Source: Acidobacteriaceae bacterium (GTDB taxonomy: Bacteria > Acidobacteriota > Terriglobia > Terriglobales > Acidobacteriaceae). Taken from it: DNA of 5,914 nucleotides. Position 1 is the first letter of the stretch. Every line of letters begins with the position of its first letter. The stretch lies in contig DAHUZD010000067.1 of assembly GCA_027306745.1 (NCBI GenBank), positions 1-5,914 of the forward strand, written 5' to 3'. Of the stretch, positions 1 through 5,914 are shown piece after piece. The position numbers were made by a program, and so were the translations under genes. Under the pieces are notes generated by a model. The model was not told the origin of the DNA. It did no database searches and worked only from the letters and a program-made list of their open reading frames with translations.

Positions 1-4
1 CAAT

Positions 5-475
5 ATGAAATACAAGGTTTTAGTCTTTGCAGCACTGGCGCTGATGGCAGGGCGCTTGGCGCAGGCGGAGCAAATTGGCTCCGTGGATACCGTGTTTAAA
101 ATGTTTGGGCCGGACCGCAAAATTGTGGTGGAGGCGTTTGACGATCCGGACGTTAAAAACGTCACCTGCTATGTCAGCCGGGCGAAGACCGGCGGGATTA
201 AAGGCGGCCTGGGGCTGGCTGAAGACACGTCTGACGCGGCCATCTCCTGCCAGCAGGTTGGACCGGTGGAATTGAGTGACAAAATTAAAAACGGCAAAGC
301 GCAGGGCGACGTTGTATTCCAGAAACGGACCTCGCTGGTGTTCAAAAAGCTACAGGTGGTCCGTTTTTATGATGCGAAGCGTAACACCCTGGCTTATCTG
401 GCCTACTCGGACAAAGTCGTGGAAGGCTCACCGAAAAACGCGATTAGCGCGGTGCCGATTATGCCGTGGCATTAA
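5..475 (+). CDS. creA: CreA family periplasmic protein
   Basis: This 156-residue protein matches what I remember of enterobacterial CreA along its whole length, including the stretches [48 protein letters not shown] and [10 protein letters not shown]. Residues 1-21 form a typical Sec signal peptide: Lys-rich start, hydrophobic core and an AQA cleavage site before Glu22. The mature protein should therefore be periplasmic. Two cysteines in the mature part (Cys55 and Cys82) could form a disulfide. The family is named after the cre locus, but its biochemical role is unknown. The ATG lies four bases from the window edge, so its ribosome binding site cannot be seen; the signal peptide supports this start. 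The gene ends in tandem TAA stops and runs directly into a terminator. It differs from the E. coli K-12 protein I recall, mainly in the signal peptide, so it is probably another genus of Enterobacterales. Confidence 0.93.
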   Translation: MKYKVLVFAALALMAGRLAQAEQIGSVDTVFKMFGPDRKIVVEAFDDPDVKNVTCYVSRAKTGGIKGGLGLAEDTSDAAISCQQVGPVELSDKIKNGKAQGDVVFQKRTSLVFKKLQVVRFYDAKRNTLAYLAYSDKVVEGSPKNAISAVPIMPWH

Positions 476-478
476 TAA

Positions 479-507
479 AAAAAAACGGCGCAAATGCGCC
501 GTTCTTT
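479..507. terminator. Bidirectional terminator between creA and arcA
   Basis: An 8-bp perfect stem, AACGGCGC (484-491) with GCGCCGTT (496-503), encloses an AAAT loop. On the plus strand the stem is preceded by a run of A and followed by CTTT. The A run becomes a long T tract for minus-strand transcripts, so it should be a strong intrinsic terminator for arcA and a weaker one for creA. Its position in a short gap between two converging genes fits this role. Confidence 0.85.
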
Positions 508-524
508 ACTGCGTGACGTGAGGA

Positions 525-1247
525 TTACTCCTGGAGGTCACCGCAGAAACGATAGCCTTCACCATGGATCGTGGCGATGATTTCCGGCGTATCAGGCGTA
601 GATTCGAAATGTTTACGAATACGACGGATGGTTACGTCAACGGTACGATCGTGTGGCTTCAACTCACGACCGGTCATTTTCTTCAGCAGTTCTGCACGAG
701 ACTGAATCTTGCCCGGGTTCTCGCAGAAGTGCAGCATCGCGCGGAATTCACTGCGCGGCAGTTTGTACTGCTCACCGTTCGGGCTAATCAGCGAACGGCT
801 GTTGATATCAAGTTCCCAGCCGTTGAATTTGTAGCTGTCGACGCTACGACGCTCTTCACTGACCGTACCCAGATTCATGGTGCGGGACAGCAGGTTGCGT
901 GCACGAATGGTTAACTCGCGAGGGTTGAACGGCTTGGTGATGTAGTCATCCGCGCCGAGTTCCAAGCCGAGCACGCGATCGCTCTCACTGGTGCGCGCGG
1001 TTAAAAAAATTACCGGCGTGCTGGACAGGGCCGGATTGCGGCGGATTCTGCGGCACAGGTCGAGGCCGTCGCCGCCGGGAACCATGATGTCAAGCAGGAA
1101 CAGATCGGGGGCCTTGCGCTCGGCGTCGGCCAGCACCGGGGCCGTGGTGGTAAAGACGCGGGCACTGAAGCCAGCGGCCTCCAAGTTGTGCTGTACCAGC
1201 CGGGAGATGTCCGCATCGTCTTCAAGAACAAAGATCGTCTGTCTCAA
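525..1247 (-). CDS. Chimeric response regulator: foreign receiver domain fused to ArcA C-terminal half
   Basis: The reading frame encodes a full OmpR/PhoB-type regulator of 240 residues, but its halves have different origins. Residues 1 to about 97 form a receiver domain with an acidic pocket (Glu9-Asp10-Asp11), phosphoacceptor Asp53 in [13 protein letters not shown], Thr83 in FLTAR and Lys105 in ITKPF. This part is not ArcA, whose receiver begins differently and reads FLTGRDNEVDKILGLEIG in the same region. From about residue 98 on, the sequence is ArcA almost residue for residue: [16 protein letters not shown], then the winged-helix domain with [35 protein letters not shown] and [12 protein letters not shown]. 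ArcA is the DNA-binding regulator of the ArcBA redox system. I chose the TTG at 1247 because AAGGGA lies about seven bases upstream and the protein then starts [15 protein letters not shown] at 1280 is possible but has no clear Shine-Dalgarno. The product is probably not a natural protein; the native partner of each half is missing from the window. Confidence 0.8.
   Translation of the reverse strand: MRQTIFVLEDDADISRLVQHNLEAAGFSARVFTTTAPVLADAERKAPDLFLLDIMVPGGDGLDLCRRIRRNPALSSTPVIFLTARTSESDRVLGLELGADDYITKPFNPRELTIRARNLLSRTMNLGTVSEERRSVDSYKFNGWELDINSRSLISPNGEQYKLPRSEFRAMLHFCENPGKIQSRAELLKKMTGRELKPHDRTVDVTIRRIRKHFESTPDTPEIIATIHGEGYRFCGDLQE
927..956. other. Probable chimera breakpoint in conserved receiver codons
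   Basis: These bases encode [10 protein letters not shown] on the minus strand, a block conserved between ArcA and many PhoB-type regulators. Upstream in the reading direction the protein is non-ArcA and GC-rich. Downstream it is enterobacterial ArcA with codons such as CGT, TTA and CCT. The exact switch cannot be placed inside the block because both parents could share it. It may extend a few codons either way, to roughly 924-975. Confidence 0.72.
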
Positions 1248-1300
1248 AACCTGTTCCCTTTCTGCGTCTGGGCGGCACACACACCGCCGCCGCTGTCAGC

Positions 1301-2539
1301 TTACCGCACGGAAAAGAATGGATCGAGAACAGAATGTAAATCCTCTGTAACAGGAGTGTGAATTGGGCCGGGCGCTGGGGCCAAAAATCGCTCGAAGACT
1401 TCATTGGAGAACAAACGACCTTGCGCTGTAAGGCAGACAGCGCCATCGGCGTACAACAGCAGACCTTCGCGCTGGCAACCGGCCAGCACGGCCGCATACG
1501 CGGCTAGGGCCTCGATGCCAAATTCGCGCTCCAGCGAATCCAGGCGCACACCGGCGTTGCGGCGCAGCCCAAGAAACCACGCCTCTTCCAAAGCCGCTTG
1601 CGGCTCCACAACTGTGCACTGCGGTTGCGCGCGCTGCTCCAAATAGACGGTCAGGTCTTCCGGGATGGCCAGACGACGCGGACGGCCGTCAGCGCCGGGC
1701 AGCATGGAATGCGCATCGAGTCCCAGCCCAAGATATGGCTGGCGCAGCCAGTATTTTTCATTGTGGCGGCTGGCGAAACCGGCGTGCGCGAAGTTGGAAA
1801 TCTCATACTGATGGATGCCCGCTGCGGCCAGTTGCGTGCAGGCCATTTGATACATCTCGGCGATCAGCGCATCCTCCGGCACGGCATGGACGTGGTAGCG
1901 GCTGCCCTGGGTCAGCATCTCCCGGCCCAGGCGCGAATCCTCATCCACCTCCAGCATGTATACGCTGACGTGCGGCGCGTTGCTGGCGATGGCCACATGG
2001 AGAGAGGTTTGCCAACTGTCCGCCGTCTGGTGCGGAAGCCCCGCGAGCAAGTCCACATTGATATTGGCGATGCCCGCACTGCGCAGCCGGGCAAGATCGG
2101 CCAGCGTCTGCGCGCAGGTGTGCAGACGGCCTACGGCGCGTGCTTCCTCATCCACAAACGATTGCACGCCAAAGCTGACGCGATTGACTCCGTAGATGGG
2201 CAGGGTGGCCAGCAATGCGTCGCTCAACTGTCCGGGAGCACATTCCAGGGTGATTTCAGCATCGGCGGCGATGGCAAACTCCCCGTGCAGCGCGGAGAAG
2301 ATGCGCTGCAACTGCTCCGGGCTGAGCAAGCTGGGCGTTCCGCCGCCGAATTAGATTGTGTCCACCTGCCGTGGAAGCAAGGCCTGCAAAGAGTCTGCCT
2401 GCGCGCGTGCAGTGGCAATCTCGGCCACCAGCCGATCGACGTAGCGATCCAGGCGCTCCTGCCCAAAGACGCCGGAGGCGAAGTTGCAGTAACTGCACTT
2501 GGATCGGCAGAACGGAATCGAAATGTAGAGGCCCAGCAT
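1301..2539 (-). pseudogene. hemW: HemW (radical SAM, heme chaperone family) with an in-frame stop
   Basis: The protein starts MLGLYISIPF and carries the radical SAM cluster motif CRSKCSYC (Cys11, Cys15, Cys18), followed by Asn-Phe. That Phe, where coproporphyrinogen dehydrogenase HemN has a fourth cysteine, is typical of HemW. Codon 63 is TAA (2351-2353), directly before FGGGTPSLL, where family members usually read T-I-Tyr-FGGGTPS. The same frame continues intact to 1301 with the expected motifs: NRVSFGVQSF with GRLHT, DLLAGLPHQT, YEISNFAHAGFASRHN and LGLGLDAHSM, then the C-terminal HemN_C-like domain. The full length of 412 codons is close to the family norm. One substitution at 2351 (TAC or TAT to TAA) explains the break, so it is either a sequencing or assembly error or a recent nonsense mutation. 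HemW binds heme and is proposed to insert it into target proteins in the cytoplasm or at the membrane. A GGAAAG lies 11 bases before the ATG. The response regulator follows 53 bases downstream on the same strand. Confidence 0.88.
2351..2353 (-). other. In-frame TAA at hemW codon 63
   Basis: Read on the minus strand, the codons are GAC ACA ATC TAA TTC GGC GGC GGA. The stop replaces the residue before FGGGTPS, normally aromatic in HemW. The frame is the same on both sides, so there is no frameshift. A plus-strand T at 2351 in place of G or A would restore tyrosine. Confidence 0.9.
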
Positions 2540-2634
2540 CGAATGGTTGGCTTTCCAATTTGGCGGCGCAAACGCTGGCTTTTCCAGCAAAGGCGGAAGA
2601 GCGCGTGCCGCGCCCCGTACAATGGTAGTGTCGC
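2540..2634. promoter_or_regulatory. Divergent intergenic region between hemW and the ABC exporter
   Basis: These 95 bases separate the hemW start from the exporter start and must hold promoter signals for at least one direction if the genes are transcribed from here. On the plus strand TACAAT (2618-2623) resembles a -10 hexamer 11 bases before the exporter ATG, but no good -35 is visible at the usual spacing. No Shine-Dalgarno precedes the exporter ATG, so a very short leader is possible. Toward hemW, GGAAAG serves as a plausible ribosome binding site. A small inverted repeat, TTGG-CTTT-CCAA (2547-2558), lies near the hemW start; its role is unknown. Confidence 0.35.
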
Positions 2635-4602
2635 ATGGCCGAGACCGCATCCAAACCGCAGCAGCAACACGAGGAAGACGCCGTTGGCAAAGCCTATGAC
2701 CACCGGCTGATGCGTCGGCTGCTGACCTATCTGCGTCCATACAAGCTGGTCTTTTTTCTGTCGCTGGCGGCCATTGCCGTCAAAGCCGTGTTGGACGTGC
2801 TTGGCCCCTACCTGACGAAGGTCGCTGTCGATCTGTACATGACGCATACAGCCAGTGGGCGCTCTGCGTGGCTGGCGCGACTCTTGAGCACCAACGCAGC
2901 CACGGGCATCAGCCAGATTGCGGCCATCTTTTTTGGCTCGCTGCTCATTAGTTATCTGCTGGAGTTTGCCCAGACCTATTGGATGCAATGGCTGGGGCAG
3001 AAGGTGATGTATGACCTGCGCAGCCAGATCTTCCGGCACTTGCAACGGATGCACATCGCTTTTTTTGACCGCAATCCCACCGGACGCCTGGTCACGCGCG
3101 TCACCAGCGATGTGGATGCTCTGAACGAAATGTTCACCTCAGGCGTGGTGGCCATTTTTGAGGATGTACTGGTGCTGGTCGGCATCGTGCTGGTGATGCT
3201 GCGCATGAGCTGGTGGCTGGCGCTGATCGCCTTTGCCGTGCTGCCGCTGATTCTGCTGGTGACCAACATCTTCCGCAAGAGCGTGCGCGAAAGTTACCGG
3301 CGCATCCGCACGGCTGTGGCCGCCATCAACTCCTTTCTGCAGGAGCATGTGAGTGGCATGAGCGTGGTCCAGCTTTTCAACCGCGAGCGGCGCGCTTACG
3401 AAAAATTTGAGACCGTCAACCGCCAGCATTTGGAAGCCTTCAAAGACGCCATTCTGGCCTACGCTATTTACTACCCGGTGATTGAAATTCTCAGCTCCGC
3501 GGCGATAGCGGCCATCGTCTGGTTTGGCGGACGCAGCGTGCTGGCGCATCTGGTGCCAGGATCGCACCCGGCGCTGGGCGGCGCGGTGTCGCTGGGCGTG
3601 CTGGTGGCCTTCATTCAATACGCTCAACGCTTCTTCCGGCCCATTCAGGACCTGAGCGAAAAGTACAACATTCTGCAAGCCGCCATGGCCGCCAGCGAGC
3701 GCATCTTCAAATTGCTGGACACGGAGCCGGAGATCGTCAGCCCCGCCAACCCACGCGTGGGCGACGGCAGCGGCAGCGTCGAGTTCCGCAACGTCTGGTT
3801 CACCTATCAACGGCTGGACGCGGCCACGCGCGCGCGGCTGCAAAGCGAAGGCCCAGTGGAAGACGGCTCCATCGAATGGATTCTGCGCGGCGTCAGCTTT
3901 ACAGTTGCGCCCGATGAGGTTGCAGCCGTCGTCGGCCATACCGGAGCAGGCAAAACCACGCTGACCACTCTGATGATGCGCTTCTACGACGTGCAGAGCG
4001 GCAGCATTCTGATTGATGGCGTGGATGTGCGCGAATGGGATTTGCACGCGCTGCGCAGCCGCTTTGCCGTGGTGCTACAGGATCCGTTTCTGTTTACCGT
4101 CACCATCGCCAGCAACATCCGCCTGGGCACGGAGCAAATCACTGACGGGCAAATTGAGCAAGCCGCTGATGCGGTGAACGTGGGCGACTTCATCCGCAGT
4201 CTGCCCGGAGGCTTTCAGGAGCCGGTGCGCGAGCGCGGCAACACGCTCTCCACAGGCCAGAAGCAGCTCATCAGCTTTGCCCGCGCGCTGGCCGCCGATC
4301 CGAGCATTTTGATTCTGGACGAGGCCACATCAAGCGTGGACACCGACACGGAGACGCGCATCCGCGCAGCTCTGCGGCGCATGGTGACCGGACGCACTTC
4401 GGTGGTGATTGCACATCGCCTCTCAACCATTCAACAGGCCGACCGCATTCTGGTGATGCACAAGGGCCACTTGCGCGAGACTGGCACGCACCAGCAACTG
4501 TTGGCCCAGCGTGGGCTGTATTGGAAGCTGTATCAGTTGCAATACAAGGATCAGGAGCTGCGCATCGCGGGCCAGGCCGAGTCGGCGGTCAGCGCAGACT
4601 GA
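2635..4602 (+). CDS. ABC exporter, fused membrane and ATPase domains (MsbA/MdlB-like)
   Basis: This 655-residue half-transporter has the type IV exporter layout: a cytoplasmic N-terminus (1-35), six membrane segments (about 36-58, 93-115, 170-190, 192-212, 275-297 and 315-335), then a nucleotide-binding domain from about 380. The membrane domain shows the exporter hallmark FFDRNPTGRLVTRVTSDVD (143-161). The ATPase parts all look functional: A-loop Tyr391, Walker A GHTGAGKTT (434-442), Q-loop Gln482, signature LSTGQ (538-542, Thr in place of the usual Gly), Walker B ILILDEATS with Glu563, D-loop SSVD and H-loop His594. It should work as a dimer in the inner membrane. The substrate is not shown by sequence. 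A partly polar stretch of about 20 residues (392-413) separates the A-loop from the next strand and is longer than usual. The ATG has no evident Shine-Dalgarno, but YDHRLMRRLLTYLRPYK just after it is where such proteins begin. lpxB follows after 17 bases, so a lipid substrate such as lipid A is a reasonable guess; the ATPase resembles MdlB/YheH proteins as much as MsbA. Confidence 0.93.
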   Translation: MAETASKPQQQHEEDAVGKAYDHRLMRRLLTYLRPYKLVFFLSLAAIAVKAVLDVLGPYLTKVAVDLYMTHTASGRSAWLARLLSTNAATGISQIAAIFFGSLLISYLLEFAQTYWMQWLGQKVMYDLRSQIFRHLQRMHIAFFDRNPTGRLVTRVTSDVDALNEMFTSGVVAIFEDVLVLVGIVLVMLRMSWWLALIAFAVLPLILLVTNIFRKSVRESYRRIRTAVAAINSFLQEHVSGMSVVQLFNRERRAYEKFETVNRQHLEAFKDAILAYAIYYPVIEILSSAAIAAIVWFGGRSVLAHLVPGSHPALGGAVSLGVLVAFIQYAQRFFRPIQDLSEKYNILQAAMAASERIFKLLDTEPEIVSPANPRVGDGSGSVEFRNVWFTYQRLDAATRARLQSEGPVEDGSIEWILRGVSFTVAPDEVAAVVGHTGAGKTTLTTLMMRFYDVQSGSILIDGVDVREWDLHALRSRFAVVLQDPFLFTVTIASNIRLGTEQITDGQIEQAADAVNVGDFIRSLPGGFQEPVRERGNTLSTGQKQLISFARALAADPSILILDEATSSVDTDTETRIRAALRRMVTGRTSVVIAHRLSTIQQADRILVMHKGHLRETGTHQQLLAQRGLYWKLYQLQYKDQELRIAGQAESAVSAD

Positions 4603-4619
4603 GGCGCATCGCAAGCACC

Positions 4620-5879
4620 ATGCAGGATTCCTCCACGGCGACGATGATTTTTCTTTCCGCAGGCGAGGCCAGCGGCGAACGCTACGGCGCGATGCTGATC
4701 GAGGCGCTGCGTGCGCGTCTACCGCGGGCGCGCTTCTTTGGCCTAGGCGGCGCGCAGATGGAAGCCGCGGGCTGTGAGCGCATCGTGTGCGCGGAAGAGA
4801 TTGCGGTCATGGGCATCACGGAAGTGGTGCGCCACTTGCCTGCCATTTACGGAAAATATCGTGCGTTGGTGCGCAGCATTCATGAACGCAAGCCCAACCT
4901 CGCCGTACTGATTGATTTTCCCGATGTCAATTTCCGGCTGGCCAAACATTTGCGTCAGCAGGGCGTTCCCGTCGTCTGGTTCGTCAGCCCGCAGCTTTGG
5001 GCCTGGAAGCCGAAACGCATCCGCTGGGTGCGCGAGCGCGTCAACAGGATGCTGGTCATCTTCCCATTTGAAGAACGGTATTACCGCGAACGCGGCGTGG
5101 AGGCCGTCTTCGTTGGCCATCCCCTGGCCGACGTGCCGCCGCCGCAGATTTCGCGGGCAGACTTTGCGCAAGCGCATGGACTGGATGCGGAGAAGCCCTG
5201 GATCGGCCTGCTGCCGGGCAGCCGAAAAAAAGAGCTGCGGCTGAACCTGCCGGAGATGCTGCGCGCCGCGTCGCTGCTGGGTCCGCAGCATGAATATGTT
5301 CTGCCCGCTGCGGCCACGTTGGATGCGGCCTGGGTGCGCGAAGAGGTGCGAAGCGCCAGCGCGGCACTGGGAGCGAGTGTTGCCGTGCGGGTAGTGACGG
5401 ATGCACGCGCCACACTGCGCCATGCCCGCGCCAGCCTGGTGGCCAGCGGCACGGCCACGGTGGAGGCCGCATTGGCGGGCAATCCTTTCGTTGTGGTCTA
5501 CCGGATTTCAGCGCTCAGCTACAGCGTGGCTCAACGCCTGGTGCGCGTGCCGCATGTGGCCATGGTGAATCTGATCGCCGGGGCGCGCATTGTGCCGGAG
5601 CTGATCCAGCGGGAATTTACTGCGGAGAATGTGGTGCAGCAGATGGAGCCGCTGCTGCGCGAGAGCCGGGAACGGGCGACGATGATCGGAGTTCTCGTCG
5701 AGGTGCGGGCTGCACTGCAAGTGGCCGCCAAGCCGGAGGCGGAGCCGTCCGCCGGGCCATTGGCTGCACCCTGCACGGCCATCGACCGCGTGGCGGGGCA
5801 GGTGCTGCAAATGCTGGCCGAAGCCGGGCCGCGCAGCCAGGAACGCGCCTACTTGGCGCCCAACGTCTCCACCACCTGA
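4620..5879 (+). CDS. lpxB: Lipid-A-disaccharide synthase
   Basis: LpxB joins UDP-2,3-diacylglucosamine to lipid X (2,3-diacylglucosamine 1-phosphate) to give the lipid A disaccharide, at the cytoplasmic face of the inner membrane. The family motifs appear in order: SAGEASGE (13-20), FFGLGGAQM (39-47), VMGITEVV (63-70), IDFPDVNFRLA (98-108), FVSPQLWAWKPKRI (121-134), VGHPLAD (165-171), LLPGSRKKEL (197-206), ASGTATVEAAL (275-285), VVVYR (291-295) and NLIAGARIVPELIQ (317-330). The conserved Asp-rich segment around Asp99-Asp102 and the PGSR loop match the known active-site regions. At 419 residues it is longer than the E. coli enzyme (382, from memory); the extra length lies in an Ala/Pro-rich stretch (369-384) and the tail. 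The ATG at 4620 follows GAGG at a rather long 15 bases; the ATG at 4644, just before IFLSAGEASG, is an alternative start. The SGD usual in the first motif is SGE here. The last 31 bases overlap a convergent gene. Confidence 0.94.
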   Translation: MQDSSTATMIFLSAGEASGERYGAMLIEALRARLPRARFFGLGGAQMEAAGCERIVCAEEIAVMGITEVVRHLPAIYGKYRALVRSIHERKPNLAVLIDFPDVNFRLAKHLRQQGVPVVWFVSPQLWAWKPKRIRWVRERVNRMLVIFPFEERYYRERGVEAVFVGHPLADVPPPQISRADFAQAHGLDAEKPWIGLLPGSRKKELRLNLPEMLRAASLLGPQHEYVLPAAATLDAAWVREEVRSASAALGASVAVRVVTDARATLRHARASLVASGTATVEAALAGNPFVVVYRISALSYSVAQRLVRVPHVAMVNLIAGARIVPELIQREFTAENVVQQMEPLLRESRERATMIGVLVEVRAALQVAAKPEAEPSAGPLAAPCTAIDRVAGQVLQMLAEAGPRSQERAYLAPNVSTT

Positions 5880-5914
5880 TCGTAGCCCGGCGTCAGGCTC
5901 TGCATGTGTTCCAG
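5849..5914 (-). CDS. C-terminal end of an unidentified convergent gene (partial)
   Basis: Reading the minus strand in from the window edge gives 21 codons, LEHMQSLTPGYDQVV followed by ETLGAK, then TAG at 5851-5849. The composition looks like a real protein and the codons are GC-rich, as in the neighbouring genes. The reading covers the short stretch after lpxB and overlaps the lpxB 3' end by 31 bases, tail to tail. I do not recognise the family from so little sequence, and a chance open frame cannot be excluded. Confidence 0.4.
   Translation of the reverse strand: MEHMQSLTPGYDQVVETLGAK

Noticed and set aside
927..1247. Natural novel two-component regulator as a new biological system
   Set aside because: The ArcA half is too close to enterobacterial ArcA, and its creA neighbour and terminator come with it. 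A junction artefact explains this more simply than evolved domain shuffling.
1301..2329. Separate hemW-like gene starting at TTG 2329
   Set aside because: A HemW lacking its Fe-S cysteines would be non-functional, and the upstream frame encodes exactly the missing N-terminus, so this is one gene broken by a stop.
2351..2353. Programmed recoding of the hemW TAA as an amino acid
   Set aside because: TAA is not used for selenocysteine or pyrrolysine, no recoding hairpin stands out, and a one-base error or mutation suffices.
1598..2710. Long plus-strand open frame (370 codons) opposite hemW
   Set aside because: It is antisense to a gene with clear HemW motifs, its translation has no recognisable domain, and GC-rich coding DNA often leaves the opposite strand open.
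3139..4047. Minus-strand open frame (302 codons) opposite the ABC exporter
   Set aside because: Its translation is rich in His, Gln and Ala, as expected from an antisense shadow, and it lies wholly within a convincing transporter gene.
4521..4619. Earlier ATG extending lpxB upstream by 33 codons
   Set aside because: It would overlap the end of the ABC exporter by more than 80 bases, and the added residues have no LpxB similarity; the family begins just before the SAGEASG motif.
1..5914. CRISPR array, insertion sequence, integrase site, tRNA or rRNA
   Set aside because: I saw no regularly spaced repeats, terminal inverted repeats, transposase motifs or structured RNA genes; almost all of the window is accounted for by protein genes.

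Overview
The window appears to be two unrelated pieces of DNA joined together. Bases 1 to about 930 look like an enterobacterial chromosome. They hold creA, a convergent terminator and the 3' two-thirds of arcA, in the relative orientation known from Escherichia coli, with creBCD absent between them. From about 955 to 5914 the sequence is more GC-rich and uses different codons. The genes there (a PhoB/OmpR-type receiver domain, hemW, an ABC exporter, lpxB) read like a diderm bacterium outside the Gammaproteobacteria. My best guess is Acidobacteriota, from the protein style only; no search was possible.

The join lies inside one open reading frame on the minus strand. Its N-terminal receiver domain does not resemble ArcA. 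From the conserved residues [10 protein letters not shown] onward it becomes near-perfect enterobacterial ArcA. Those residues are the part two response regulators would share at DNA level, so the in-frame fusion is best explained by a metagenome assembly or cloning chimera across a shared block of about 30 bases. A true recombinant is possible but less likely.

Layout: creA (+, 5-475); bidirectional terminator (about 479-507); chimeric response regulator (-, 525-1247); hemW (-, 1301-2539), broken by one in-frame TAA in its conserved FGGGTPS region; a 95-base divergent promoter region; an MsbA/MdlB-like ABC exporter (+, 2635-4602); lpxB (+, 4620-5879), 17 bases downstream and probably co-transcribed; and the end of an unidentified minus-strand gene (5849-5914) that overlaps the lpxB 3' end.

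Functionally, lpxB makes the lipid A disaccharide. The exporter beside it could handle a lipid such as lipid A, although its sequence resembles MdlB/YheH-type exporters as much as MsbA. HemW is a heme-handling radical SAM protein. I see no mobile element, CRISPR array, tRNA or rRNA, and no convincing new system. The join and the hemW nonsense codon are the two observations that matter most.
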